From: Nostoc linckia FACHB-104
GTDB lineage: Bacteria > Cyanobacteriota > Cyanobacteriia > Cyanobacteriales > Nostocaceae
Direction: 5' to 3'
Assembly: GCF_014696615.1 (NCBI RefSeq)
Contig: NZ_JACJQJ010000029.1
Span: 1 to 64,000, forward strand
DNA length: 64,000 nt
The position numbers and the translations under genes were made by a program. Below are positions 16,797 to 25,634 of the stretch, in pieces (positions within the stretch are counted from its first letter, which is position 1; every line of letters starts with the position of its first letter). Under the pieces are notes generated by a model, which saw only the letters and a program-made list of their open reading frames with translations, was not told where the DNA came from and made no database searches.

Positions 16797-19700
16797 CAAG
16801 TTATCAGCGATTATTGCCTTACGGAATGGCGATTGCTTCAACTGCGATCGCTCTGTTGCTATCACTTTGGCTAGAAGATCTGCTATCTCGCACAATTGGA
16901 GCTTTTTTCTACACAGCAGTGATCGTGAGTACTTGGTATGGAGGTTTTCAACCAGGTTTTGTCACAGTTGTGCTTTCGCTACTGGCAATTGATTATTTCT
17001 TCATTCTTCCCAAATACCAACTGGGGATATCTCACCCAAAGGATGTATTGCGGCTAGCTCTTTTCCTCATAGTAGCTGTGGCTATTAACCTACTAACTAG
17101 CAATTTTCGCACAAGTAAACAGAAGGTTGAAAAACTGAGCCAGCAATTAGCGCAGGAAAATGCCGAGCAACTGCGGATGGCTTTATCGGCGGCGCAGATG
17201 GGGATGTGGGACTGGGATATGGTTACAGGCAAAATCGAATGGTCGCCAGAACATGAAATTTTATTTGGCTTAATTCCTGGTAGCTTTGATGGTAGGTATG
17301 AAACTTTTGATGCTTGCTTGTATCCTGATGATCGTCCAGCAATAAACCAAGCGCTACAACAAGCATTACAAACCCATAGTGTTTACCAGTATGAATTTCG
17401 GGTAGTTTGGCCAGATGAGAGCATACATTGGGTTCAAGGACGAGGAAAGGCATTTTATAACGCAGCAGGCCAACCTATCCGGATGACGGGAACTGTGATG
17501 GCGATAGACGATCGCAAACGCAGCGAAGCCGAACGCAAACAAGCCCAAGACGCTTTGCAGCAAAGCGAAGCCACCTTACGGTTATTTGTCCGATATGCAC
17601 CTGCAGGGATTGCGATGTTTGATCGCGATATGCGCTATGTAATGGCAAGCCAAAGATGGGTGGAATACTACGATCTCGATTCGGTGGAAGCACTAATTGG
17701 GCGATCGCACTACGAAATTTTCCCAGAAATCTCAGAGCAATGGCGACAAATTCATCAACGGTGTTTAGCTGGGGCAATTGAAAGAAGTGATGAAGATTGG
17801 TTTGTGCGCTCAGATGGGAGTCAACAGTGGATACGCTGGGAAATTCGCCCTTGGCATACTTCTACTGGTGAGATTAGCGGCATTATTATTTTTTCTGACA
17901 ATATTACATTATACAAACAGGCACAAATTGCCTTGGAACAACTGAATACTGAACTAGAGCAACGAGTAGCCGAGCGCACAGAGCAACTAAGGGAAATAAA
18001 CGCTCGCTTGCTAGAAACGCTGATAGAGCAGCAACAAACCCAACTGATTCTGTTTGAACAGGCGCAACTTTTGGATCTAGCATATGACACCATCATGACC
18101 CGCGATTTAAACGGGGTGATTAATTTCTGGAATGAGGGATCTGAACAGATGTATGGCTTTCTTAAAGCCGAAGCTTTGGGGCAAGTTTCCCATGATCTGC
18201 TGAAAACCCAATTTCCTCAACCATTACCCGAAATTGAAGCCGAATTATTAGCCACAGGTTATTGGGAAGGAGAACTACTCAATTTCAACCAGGATGCTCA
18301 ACCTGTTATTGTATCTAGCCGTTGGGTTTTACAAAAAGATAATGCTGGTAACCCGCAGAAGATCCTAGAAATTAATAATGATATTACAGCGGCAAAACAA
18401 GCAGAAAAATTGCTGGAGTTTCAAGCTGTGATCACCCGCAATATAGCGGAAGGAGTATGTTTAGTCAGGGCTAGTGATGCCGTGATTGTCTATGCCAATC
18501 CGAAATTTGAGCAGATGTTTGGCTATGACTCTGGTGAACTGAATGGTCAGCATATTTCAATTATCAACTATGCCACCGAATCAGTAACTGCTCTTGATGT
18601 CAATCAGGCCATTCTTGCTGGTGTTTTGCAAACAGGTGAAGCCACCTATGAAGTTCATAATGTCAAAAAAGATGGGACTCCATTTTGGTGTAGTGCTACA
18701 ACTTCTGTATTTAGTCATCCCGAATATGGCGATGTTCTGGTAGCGGTTCACCAAGATATTACTGATCGCAAACTGACTCAAGACGCTTTGCGCGAGAGTG
18801 AAGAAAAGTTCCGCCAGATGGCAGACAACATCCAAGCTATATTTTGGATTACAGATGGTCACTATCAGCAACTTCTCTATGTCAGCAAAGCTTATGAAAG
18901 TATCTGGCAACGCAGCCGTGAGGAACTTTACCAGAACAGATCGGCTTGGTTTGAGGCAGTTCATCCTGATGATCGCCAGCGCCTAGAAATTGACATCGAT
19001 GAACAAGCAAAAACCGGAGAAAAAGACAAAAAATATCGTATTATCCGCCCTGATGGTTCCATTCGCTGGATACGCGATCGCGCATTTCCCATTAAAAATG
19101 AACTAGGGGAAATCATTCGCATTGCAGGTATTGCAGAAGATATTACAGAGCAGCAAGAACTTGAGCAAATGAAGCAAGAGTTTATTGGTATTGTTAGTCA
19201 CGAACTCCGCACACCTTTAACCTCAATTCGCGCATCTCTAGGCTTATTAAATAGTGACCTCTACAAGCAAAAACCAGAGAAGTCCCAGCGGATGATTGCA
19301 ATTGCAGCCAGGGAAACCGATCGCTTAGTGAGGCTAGTTAACGATATTCTGGATTTGGAACGCTTAGACTCAGGTCGTGTTACCTTACAAAAAACCATCT
19401 GTACAGCCGCTGACTTATTTGAGCAAGCAGTAGCCGGAGTACAAGCGATCGCCAAACAGCAAAATATTACTTTTAATATTCAACCTACAGATACTCAAGT
19501 TTGCGTTGCGGCTGATGCCATACTGCAAACCCTAACTAATCTATTAAGTAATGCCATCAAATTTTCCCCTGCCGATTCTACAATTACTTTGAGTGTGGCA
19601 CAGCAAAGCGATCGCGTATTGTTTAGGATTAGCGATCAAGGAAGAGGGATACCCAAAGACAAGTTAGAAAAAATCTTCACCAGATTTCAGCAAGTAGATG

Positions 19701-19849
19701 CCTCCGACTCTCGCGTCAAAGGTGGCACAGGCTTAGGATTAGCAATCTGCCGTAGTATCATTGATCAGCATGGCGGTAAAATTTGGGCTGAAAGTACTTT
19801 TGGTGTTGGCAGCACATTTTTCTTTACTCTGCCATTGGTGAGGGATTAG
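16793..19849 (+). CDS. Membrane-bound multi-PAS sensor histidine kinase (DUF4118)
   Basis: 1018 residues. The N-terminal 105 residues hold a KdpD-like DUF4118 membrane region with about four helices (AIASTAIALLLSLWL, TIGAFFYTAVIVSTWYGG, VVLSLLAIDYFFI, LALFLIVAVAINLL). Five PAS units follow, at roughly 125-245, 260-380, 425-540, 545-665 and 668-790. The first carries the GMWDWDMVTG-type signature of PAS_3, and a coiled coil containing AERTEQLREINARLL separates units 2 and 3. HisKA has its phospho-His in IVSHELRTPLTSI (about 805); HATPase ends with GGTGLGLAICRSI. It overlaps the relay regulator by four bases, so that protein is the likely partner. The signal is not predictable from sequence. 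Confidence 0.93.
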   Translation: MTSYQRLLPYGMAIASTAIALLLSLWLEDLLSRTIGAFFYTAVIVSTWYGGFQPGFVTVVLSLLAIDYFFILPKYQLGISHPKDVLRLALFLIVAVAINLLTSNFRTSKQKVEKLSQQLAQENAEQLRMALSAAQMGMWDWDMVTGKIEWSPEHEILFGLIPGSFDGRYETFDACLYPDDRPAINQALQQALQTHSVYQYEFRVVWPDESIHWVQGRGKAFYNAAGQPIRMTGTVMAIDDRKRSEAERKQAQDALQQSEATLRLFVRYAPAGIAMFDRDMRYVMASQRWVEYYDLDSVEALIGRSHYEIFPEISEQWRQIHQRCLAGAIERSDEDWFVRSDGSQQWIRWEIRPWHTSTGEISGIIIFSDNITLYKQAQIALEQLNTELEQRVAERTEQLREINARLLETLIEQQQTQLILFEQAQLLDLAYDTIMTRDLNGVINFWNEGSEQMYGFLKAEALGQVSHDLLKTQFPQPLPEIEAELLATGYWEGELLNFNQDAQPVIVSSRWVLQKDNAGNPQKILEINNDITAAKQAEKLLEFQAVITRNIAEGVCLVRASDAVIVYANPKFEQMFGYDSGELNGQHISIINYATESVTALDVNQAILAGVLQTGEATYEVHNVKKDGTPFWCSATTSVFSHPEYGDVLVAVHQDITDRKLTQDALRESEEKFRQMADNIQAIFWITDGHYQQLLYVSKAYESIWQRSREELYQNRSAWFEAVHPDDRQRLEIDIDEQAKTGEKDKKYRIIRPDGSIRWIRDRAFPIKNELGEIIRIAGIAEDITEQQELEQMKQEFIGIVSHELRTPLTSIRASLGLLNSDLYKQKPEKSQRMIAIAARETDRLVRLVNDILDLERLDSGRVTLQKTICTAADLFEQAVAGVQAIAKQQNITFNIQPTDTQVCVAADAILQTLTNLLSNAIKFSPADSTITLSVAQQSDRVLFRISDQGRGIPKDKLEKIFTRFQQVDASDSRVKGGTGLGLAICRSIIDQHGGKIWAESTFGVGSTFFFTLPLVRD

Positions 19850-19863
19850 GGACTGGGGATTGG

Positions 19864-19991
19864 GGACAAGGTGAGACCAGCGCTGCGGGAGGGTTTCCCT
19901 CCGCAGGCGACTGGCGAACCCGAAGGGGGACAAGGTGAGACCAGCGCTGCAGGAGGGTTTCCCTTCGTATGCGACTGGCGAACTCGAAGAG
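19864..19991. repeat. Two tandem 64-bp repeats behind the multi-PAS kinase
   Basis: Two head-to-tail units (19864-19927 and 19928-19991) that begin GGACAAGGTGAGACCAGCGC and include GGAGGGTTTCCC and GCGACTGGCGAAC. They differ at about six positions. A third GGACAAG start follows at 19992. This looks like a dispersed cyanobacterial repeat of REP type. Confidence 0.8.
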
Positions 19992-20032
19992 GGACAAGGG
20001 GAAATAACAAACACCCATTACCCATTACCAAT

Positions 20033-20169
20033 TACCAGTGATTTTTCTGACAGCGAAAGTGCTACCAAGCGATCGCCTCCGTTTTGCTCAAATGGGAATT
20101 GCAGGAGTGATTACCAAACCCTTTGAGGCTTTCAGTATTTCTCAGGAGGTTGCTGAGATTTTCGGCTAG
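20033..20169 (+). pseudogene. Truncated copy of the single-domain response regulator at 24176
   Basis: The sequence from 20033 matches 24408 onward almost base for base: receiver strand 4 (TAKVL equivalent), GIAGVITKPFEAFSISQEV and the C-terminal helix. It lacks the first two-thirds of the gene, including the phospho-Asp. The Trp codon near the end is changed to a stop (TAG at 20167). It therefore cannot work as a receiver. Confidence 0.85.
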
Positions 20170-20296
20170 GATGAATAGATTTCTTGCAGAAGTCGGGAAA
20201 AGGAGAAGGGGGCTAGGTTTTGTATTTTCCCTTTCCCCTTTAACCTTTTCCCTTTGCCCATCTCTTGCAAAAAGCACTTTTGCAAGGCAGGTCTAA
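20170..20296. repeat. Insert that interrupts the duplicated segment
   Basis: About 120 bases present only in this copy of the duplication, between GATGAAT and AATTAATTGTT, which are contiguous at 24547-24556. It contains the inverted repeat CTTGCAAAA / TTTTGCAAG near 20264-20286 and purine/pyrimidine-rich arms (GGGAAAAGGAG, CCCTTTCCCC). This may be a small mobile repeat. Confidence 0.5.
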
Positions 20297-20450
20297 TAAT
20301 TAATTGTTAAGCTTTGTAAATTTGACTTTGTTTTTACAAGTTTTTTACTTTTGTCATTTACTTTGCTTGTGAAGCACACATCTTTAAGCTCACCAACTTG
20401 CAATCTGCTGTATATGAAAACTTGTCAGGTTGAACAGCTTGAAGGCATTA
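20297..20450. repeat. Second part of the duplicated segment (matches 24550-24700)
   Basis: Matches the region downstream of the regulator at 24176, including TGTAAATTTGACTTTG and ATGAAAACTTGTCA at 20414. In this copy the ribosome site GGAAGAG that precedes the ATG at 24659 is absent, and the similarity ends soon after. Together with 20033-20169 this forms direct repeats bracketing the cyanobacteriochrome kinase gene. Confidence 0.75.
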
Positions 20451-20821
20451 AAAAGATCAACTCATGTAAATTGATTTTTATTGTTTGTGAGAAATACGGG
20501 TTGTGTCCCCCCGTTTTCTTGATAACATTTCTTATCCCATGAACGGATACTTTAAAATATCCAGAGAATGATTTAATTAAAATGGTAAAATTTGACATAT
20601 TATTAGTTTTTGAATGCTAAATTAATGACATTTTTAATTATTTAAAACTATAGGCTTATAAATTTTAAAATTCCTCAAATCAAGAAAATATAAATATTTA
20701 ATATAATCTGACAAAATATATAATAAATTAAATATAGTTATAGCCAAATAATCAATTGGTTACTTTAGCATAAATTATATTTAATCTCATATCCGGCTAA
20801 TTATTTATGAATCCCATATCT
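20451..20821. other. AT-rich spacer, no gene seen
   Basis: Very AT-rich, with runs such as AAATATAAATATTTAATAT. No gene, repeat or regulatory site can be supported. Confidence 0.4.
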
Positions 20822-20950
20822 ACAGGACTTACGCAAGCAAAATTTGTCATTGCGACCGCAACGTATTGTAGAGAAACAATCCCACAATTTTAGGCGATTA
20901 CGCCGCTACGCTCGTAATGACGTAATTCCGTGACTTTTGCGTAATTTCTA
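20822..20950. repeat. MITE-like element with ACTTACGCAA ends
   Basis: Starts ACAGGACTTACGCAAGCAAAA and ends CTTTTGCGTAATT. The interior carries ATTGCGACCGCAACG and TTACGCCGCTACGCTCGTAATGACG inverted words. I know this type as a common non-autonomous repeat in Nostocales. It lies about 200 bases upstream of the cyanobacteriochrome kinase. Confidence 0.65.
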
Positions 20951-21146
20951 ATCTATAGAAAAAAACTAAAAACTTCTTCTCACACCAGCAAGATTTATGA
21001 TAAGTCTTTCACATAACACGATATTAAACACAGATATAATTTACTGAAGTTACCACTCATAATTATTATCGATAGACTTAATTATTGGTAGAATCATTCT
21101 GGGTATTTAAGTAGTTTTGAGCTATCTGCTAATTAATAAAATATTT

Positions 21147-24095
21147 ATGAGCCAGCAACAGCGCACTGTTTTGATTGTTGATGATATCCCAGAAGACTGT
21201 GATCTGTATCGGCGTTATTTATTACAAGATAGAGAATACCAATACAATTTTTTGGTAGCAGAATTGGGGGAAGTAGGGTTAGAACTATGGCGGGATCATC
21301 AACCAGATATTGTGTTGCTAGATTACCGACTACCAGACTTAGATGGATTGGAATTTCTCTCACAATTGCAAACAATGATGCTCCAGTCATTCTTACCTGT
21401 AATTGTAGTAACAGGGCTAGGAAATGAGGCGATCGCCGTGCAGGCGATGCAAGCGGGCGCACAAAATTATTTAGTAAAAGACAGAATTACGGCTGAGGAA
21501 CTCCGGCAAACGGTGAATGGGGCAATTGAAAAGCTGGAGTTACGTACTCAACTGCAAAAGAGTGCAGAAAAAGAGCGATTATCCAACCAAATTATCCAAC
21601 AAATTTATAAATCTTCTAGCTTCCAGGAAATTCTCCAAACCACTGTCAACGGGGTGAGGCAATTCCTACAAACGGATAGAGTAATCATTTTTCGATTACA
21701 TGCAGATGCTAACGGCGAGGTAATTGCAGAATCTGTAGGGGCACAATGGCAACCCATTCTCAATTATTCCATGACAGATCCCTGTTTGGCAGAGGATTAT
21801 ATTGAACGCTATCGTCAAGGATTACTCAACCTTGATCCGACTGCTGTAGATTCTTATATCGAACGCTATAGTCAGGGATTAGTTACCTTCAAAACAGATA
21901 TCTATGATGGTACTATTGACCAATGCCACGTAGAACTGCTGGCGCAGTTTCAAGTCCGGGCAAATTTGGTAGTGCCAATTGTGTACGACAACTACTTTTG
22001 GGGGATTTTAATTGCTCATCATTGTGCCGCACCCCGAAATTGGCAACAGTCAGAAATTGATTTGCTTCAGGAATTAACAACTCATATAAGTATTGCCATC
22101 CGCCAGTTTGAAGCTTTACAACAAGCACAACATGAACTAGCTGAACACAAACGTACTCAGTCAATTCTGCAAGAGAGTGAACAAAGACTCCAGTTAGCGC
22201 TGAAAGCTGCCCGGATGGGGACTTGGGACTGGAACATTCTTACAGGTGAAATTAAATGGTCTGATAACTTAGCGGCTTTGTTTGGGTTGCAAGTGGGAGA
22301 GTTTGATGGCTCCTTGGCGATGTTTTTCTCTAGGGTACATCCAGACGATCGCGATCGTGTACAGGAGGCAATTAATGCTGCCATCACTACAGGCGCAGAC
22401 TATAACATTGAATTTCGGGTAGTTTATCCCAATAACAATATTCGTTGGGCACTCAGTCAAGGTCAAGTTTTCTACAACCAGGCTGGGCAAGCTGTACGCA
22501 TGGCAGGTGTAGATTTAGATATTACCGATCAGAAACAGGCCGAAGAAGAACTTCGCCAAAGCGAAGCCCGTTACCGCTTCTTGACAGAAACTATTCCCCA
22601 CCTCGTCTGGACTTGCGATGCCAATGGTAATTGTGACTATGTTAACCAAAAATTAAATGAATATACGGGATTAACATTTGCGGAAGCCTTGGGATTTGGT
22701 TGGCTATCGGCAGTACATCCAGAAGATGTAGAATCAACCCAAGCTACCTGGTTATTAGCCGTTGCAAATAGTACATTTTATAAACATGAACACCGCCTGC
22801 GACGAAACTCAGATAATAGTTACCGCTGGCATTTAATTTTAGGTTTTCCATTCAAAAATGAACAAGGGCGGGTAATGAAGTGGTTTGGTACCTGTACAGA
22901 CATTCATGATCAAAAAGAATTAGAAATCGAACGCGATCGCATTTTGCAATTAGAACAAGTAGCCCGCAATGAGGCTGAAAGAGCTAACCGCATTAAGGAT
23001 GAGTTCTTAGCAATTCTCTCCCATGAGTTGCGTTCCCCCCTTAACCCCATCCTTGGTTGGACGAAGCTGCTACAAAGTCGCAGGTTGGATGAAAACAAAA
23101 CAGTGGAAGCCTTAGCCACAATTGAGCGTAATGCCAAGTTGCAAACCCAACTGATTGATGACTTACTTGATGTTGCCAAAATTTTGCGCGGTAAACTCAG
23201 CTTCAATGCTGACCCAGTTACTTTAACATTTGTGATTGAAGCTGCCATTGATACCGTCAGAACAGCTGCTGTTGCTAAATCAATTCTGATTCATCCAGAG
23301 TTACGCAATATTGGGCAGGTATCTGGTGATGCTGTGCGCCTACAGCAAGTAGTGTGGAATTTGCTTTCTAACGCTATCAAGTTTACTCCCAATGGGGGAC
23401 GGGTAGAAATCCGGTTACAACGCTTAGACAACCAAGCCCAAATTATAGTCACAGACAACGGTAAAGGTATCAACCCCGATTTTATCCCTCACATATTTGA
23501 ATCTTTCCGTCAAGAAGATGTTTCAGTTACCCGCAAATATGGCGGATTAGGGTTAGGTTTAGCAATTGTGCGGCACATAGTCGAAGCCCATGCAGGTACA
23601 ATTACTGTTGAGAGTCAAGGCGAAGGACAAGGAAGCACTTTCACCGTCAGTTTACCCTTGCTCAACATTGAACCAGAAAGCGATCGCACTGAGGAGTTGT
23701 CCGCAGATGAACTCAATCTTACAGGTATTAAAATCTTAACTATCGATGATGAAGCAGACAGCCGTGATTTTCTCACAATTATGCTAGCTTATTACGGCGC
23801 AGAAGTCATGACAGTTGCTACTAGTTCCGAATTTTTAGCAGCTATAGAATCATTCCAGCCAGATGTTATAGTCAGTGATATTGGTATGCCTGCGGTTGAT
23901 GGTTATACACTAATGAGACAAGTGCGTTCTCTCCCATCAGAACGCAGCAAACAAATTCCCGCGATCGCTCTCACAGCTTATGCGGGTGAAATCAATGAAC
24001 AACTTGCTTTAGCAGCTGGATTTCAAAAGCATTTATCCAAACCAATAGACCCAGATATCTTAGTACAGGCTGTGACCACATTAATCAGTAACTAA
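21147..24095 (+). CDS. Cyanobacteriochrome hybrid histidine kinase (REC-GAF-PAS-PAS-HisKA-HATPase-REC)
   Basis: 982 residues from the ATG at 21147; an upstream TTG at 21117 is less likely because MSQQQRTVLIVDD is a normal receiver start. Order: receiver with DIVLLDYRLP; GAF about 155-330; two PAS units (GTWDWNILTG, then FLTETIPHLVWTCD); HisKA with AILSHELRSPLNPI; HATPase with GGLGLGLAIV; C-terminal receiver with VIVSDIGMPAVDG. The GAF has cyanobacteriochrome hallmarks: the bilin-binding pair Cys260-His261 in DQCHVELLAQFQVRANLVVP and WGILIAHHCAAPR. Within it a 57-base stretch is tandemly duplicated (YIERYRQGLL, then YIERYSQGLV at residues 218 and 237), giving a 19-residue insertion next to the chromophore region. 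It is likely a light sensor in the green/blue/red cyanobacteriochrome range; the colour cannot be predicted. Confidence 0.92.
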   Translation: MSQQQRTVLIVDDIPEDCDLYRRYLLQDREYQYNFLVAELGEVGLELWRDHQPDIVLLDYRLPDLDGLEFLSQLQTMMLQSFLPVIVVTGLGNEAIAVQAMQAGAQNYLVKDRITAEELRQTVNGAIEKLELRTQLQKSAEKERLSNQIIQQIYKSSSFQEILQTTVNGVRQFLQTDRVIIFRLHADANGEVIAESVGAQWQPILNYSMTDPCLAEDYIERYRQGLLNLDPTAVDSYIERYSQGLVTFKTDIYDGTIDQCHVELLAQFQVRANLVVPIVYDNYFWGILIAHHCAAPRNWQQSEIDLLQELTTHISIAIRQFEALQQAQHELAEHKRTQSILQESEQRLQLALKAARMGTWDWNILTGEIKWSDNLAALFGLQVGEFDGSLAMFFSRVHPDDRDRVQEAINAAITTGADYNIEFRVVYPNNNIRWALSQGQVFYNQAGQAVRMAGVDLDITDQKQAEEELRQSEARYRFLTETIPHLVWTCDANGNCDYVNQKLNEYTGLTFAEALGFGWLSAVHPEDVESTQATWLLAVANSTFYKHEHRLRRNSDNSYRWHLILGFPFKNEQGRVMKWFGTCTDIHDQKELEIERDRILQLEQVARNEAERANRIKDEFLAILSHELRSPLNPILGWTKLLQSRRLDENKTVEALATIERNAKLQTQLIDDLLDVAKILRGKLSFNADPVTLTFVIEAAIDTVRTAAVAKSILIHPELRNIGQVSGDAVRLQQVVWNLLSNAIKFTPNGGRVEIRLQRLDNQAQIIVTDNGKGINPDFIPHIFESFRQEDVSVTRKYGGLGLGLAIVRHIVEAHAGTITVESQGEGQGSTFTVSLPLLNIEPESDRTEELSADELNLTGIKILTIDDEADSRDFLTIMLAYYGAEVMTVATSSEFLAAIESFQPDVIVSDIGMPAVDGYTLMRQVRSLPSERSKQIPAIALTAYAGEINEQLALAAGFQKHLSKPIDPDILVQAVTTLISN

Positions 24096-24137
24096 ACTAA
24101 TTGTCTCAAGTTATGGCAAATTTATTTAAATTTATGC

Positions 24138-24178
24138 CCAATGACCAATGACAAATGACCAATGACAAATGACCAATG
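24138..24178. repeat. Short tandem repeat overlapping the regulator start
   Basis: Alternating ATGACCA and ATGACAA heptamers run directly into the start codon of the next gene, so the ATG at 24176 is formed by the repeat itself. No ordinary ribosome site is visible. Confidence 0.75.
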
Positions 24179-24553
24179 ACAAAACAAGTATTAATTGTAG
24201 ATGACGAAGAATGTATCCTAGAACTGGTAGAAGCTTGTTTATCAGACGTGGGTGGATGGGATACGTTAACGGCTGCATCAGGCCCAGAAGCGCTGAAAAT
24301 CGCTCAGACACAAAAGGTTGATGGTATTTTACTTGATGTCTCTATGCCAGAGATGGATGGCTTTGCTGTGTATGAGCAACTTCAAGCCAATTCTATTACC
24401 CAAGCGATACCAGTGATTTTTCTGACGGCGAAAGTGCTACCAAGCGATCGCCTGCGTTTTGCTCAATTGGGAATTGCAGGAGTGATTACCAAACCCTTTG
24501 AGGCTTTCAGTATTTCTCAGGAGGTTGCTGAGATTTTCGGCTGGGATGAATAA
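24176..24553 (+). CDS. Single-domain response regulator (CheY-like)
   Basis: 125 residues forming one receiver domain: acidic residues in LIVDDEE, phospho-Asp in GILLDVSMPEMDG, Thr in IFLTAK, and Lys in GVITKPF. It has no output domain, so it probably works as a phosphate shuttle or by protein binding. It lies 80 bases after the cyanobacteriochrome kinase and could serve it or the neighbouring kinases. The start codon lies inside a heptamer tandem repeat and lacks a clear ribosome site. Paralogues are at 24986 (intact), 25635 (fragment) and 20033 (truncated copy). Confidence 0.9.
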   Translation: MTKQVLIVDDEECILELVEACLSDVGGWDTLTAASGPEALKIAQTQKVDGILLDVSMPEMDGFAVYEQLQANSITQAIPVIFLTAKVLPSDRLRFAQLGIAGVITKPFEAFSISQEVAEIFGWDE

Positions 24554-24658
24554 TTAATTGTTCAGTTTTGTAAATTTGACTTTGTTTTTACAAGTTTTTT
24601 ATTTTTGTCATTTACTTTGTTTGTGGGGCGAACATCTTTAAGCTCACAAGGAAGAGAT

Positions 24659-24838
24659 ATGAAAACTTGTCATATTGAACAGCTTGAAAGTATTAAATTA
24701 AAAAGACTACTTTATTTCCATCTCAACGACCTACTAACGGTCAAATTACGAGAATTTGTTTGGGGTTTCAACTATACACTCAAAAACTGTGAGTATTCGT
24801 ACTATCAATTTGCAGCAGCGAAAGCAAATTGTAGATAA
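24659..24838 (+). CDS. Possible small protein downstream of the regulator
   Basis: 59 residues starting MKTCHIEQLESIKLKRLLYF. A good ribosome site (AAGGAAGAG) lies about 3-9 bases before the ATG, which is the main reason to list it. The first 13 codons are conserved in the duplicated segment at 20414 (MKTCQVEQLEGIK), with synonymous and conservative changes. After that the two copies diverge. Family not recognised. Confidence 0.35.
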   Translation: MKTCHIEQLESIKLKRLLYFHLNDLLTVKLREFVWGFNYTLKNCEYSYYQFAAAKANCR

Positions 24839-24985
24839 TCTTTTAACACAGAGAGAACTTTGTGTTCTGATACTAATTTAAAAAAAGAATACGACAGATG
24901 GGTAGCTACTCTATTAGCACTGCATTCTGGCTTAGTAGATTAATACATCGCTTAAATATCACAAGTTTTTTTGGAGTAGGGTTAA

Positions 24986-25390
24986 ATGAGAACGGGCGAG
25001 GCGGAGACTATTTCTGCCAAAAGTATTTTGCTCATTGATGATGAAGTCTATGTACGAGAGATGATAGAACTTTGCCTTCAAGATGTCGCTGGTTGGAATG
25101 TGATAATTGCCGATTCTCTATTAGAAGGATTGCAGAAAGCTGGACTGAATCATCCTGATGCGATTGTTATGGATGTATCTATGTACTCTATAGATAGTTT
25201 TAAATTTCTAAGCAAACTTAAAAATCATCCAGAAACTCAAGCAATTCCTGTTGTCTTACTGAGCGCTAAATTGCGATGGTTAGATACGCAATTTCTACAA
25301 CAGTATCAAATTACAGGTGTAATTCCCAAGCCCTTCAATCCCCTGAAACTCCATATTCAGATTGCAAAAATTATAGGTTGGTACTTATAA
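24986..25390 (+). CDS. Single-domain response regulator (CheY-like), second copy
   Basis: 134 residues. Receiver residues are present: DD in LLIDDEVYV, phospho-Asp in AIVMDVSMYSIDSF (loop lacks the usual Pro), Ser in place of the conserved Thr in VLLSAK, and Lys in GVIPKPF. It is clearly related to the regulator at 24176 (shared LCLQDV-GW and TGVI-KPF-IGW patterns), so the pair arose by duplication and has diverged. The start is supported by GGAGTAGGG about 7 bases before the ATG. It is probably a phosphate carrier for one of the neighbouring hybrid kinases. Confidence 0.88.
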   Translation: MRTGEAETISAKSILLIDDEVYVREMIELCLQDVAGWNVIIADSLLEGLQKAGLNHPDAIVMDVSMYSIDSFKFLSKLKNHPETQAIPVVLLSAKLRWLDTQFLQQYQITGVIPKPFNPLKLHIQIAKIIGWYL

Positions 25391-25393
25391 AAC

Positions 25394-25530
25394 AATACGG
25401 TTAAGTTAAAGAAATTTATACGCTAGGGTAGTCAGAGGTAGCAGAGGAGAAAGAATCTGCAGGTATGAAAATGGGGTAATTGATAATTTATTTTCGTTAA
25501 CAGTTAACTGTTAACTGTTAACAGTCAAAA
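25394..25530. repeat. Decayed MITE plus TTAACAG/TTAACTG repeats
   Basis: Begins CAATACGGTTAAGTTAAAG, like the left end of the element at 53726. It continues AGCAGAGGAGAAAGAATCTGC and ATGAAAATGGGGTAA, which match the interior of the element at 32589. It is followed by palindromic GTTAACA/GTTAACTG tandem heptamers (25497-25527). It appears to be a composite or decayed copy. Confidence 0.5.
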
Positions 25531-25634
25531 CCGATATTTTTTATAACTGAAATATAATTGCTATATCTATTTGGTTTATAGAATTAGCTAATTATCTAAG
25601 ACAAAATTGTGGTGGCGTATGGCTTGGAATCAAG

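Noticed and set aside
20351-20542. Frame starting near MKTCQVEQLEGIK in the duplicated segment
   Set aside because: It lacks the ribosome site of the copy at 24659 and diverges after 13 codons; treated as part of the repeat.
21117-21146. Upstream TTG start for the cyanobacteriochrome kinase
   Set aside because: The ATG at 21147 gives a normal receiver N-terminus; the extra ten residues have no family support.
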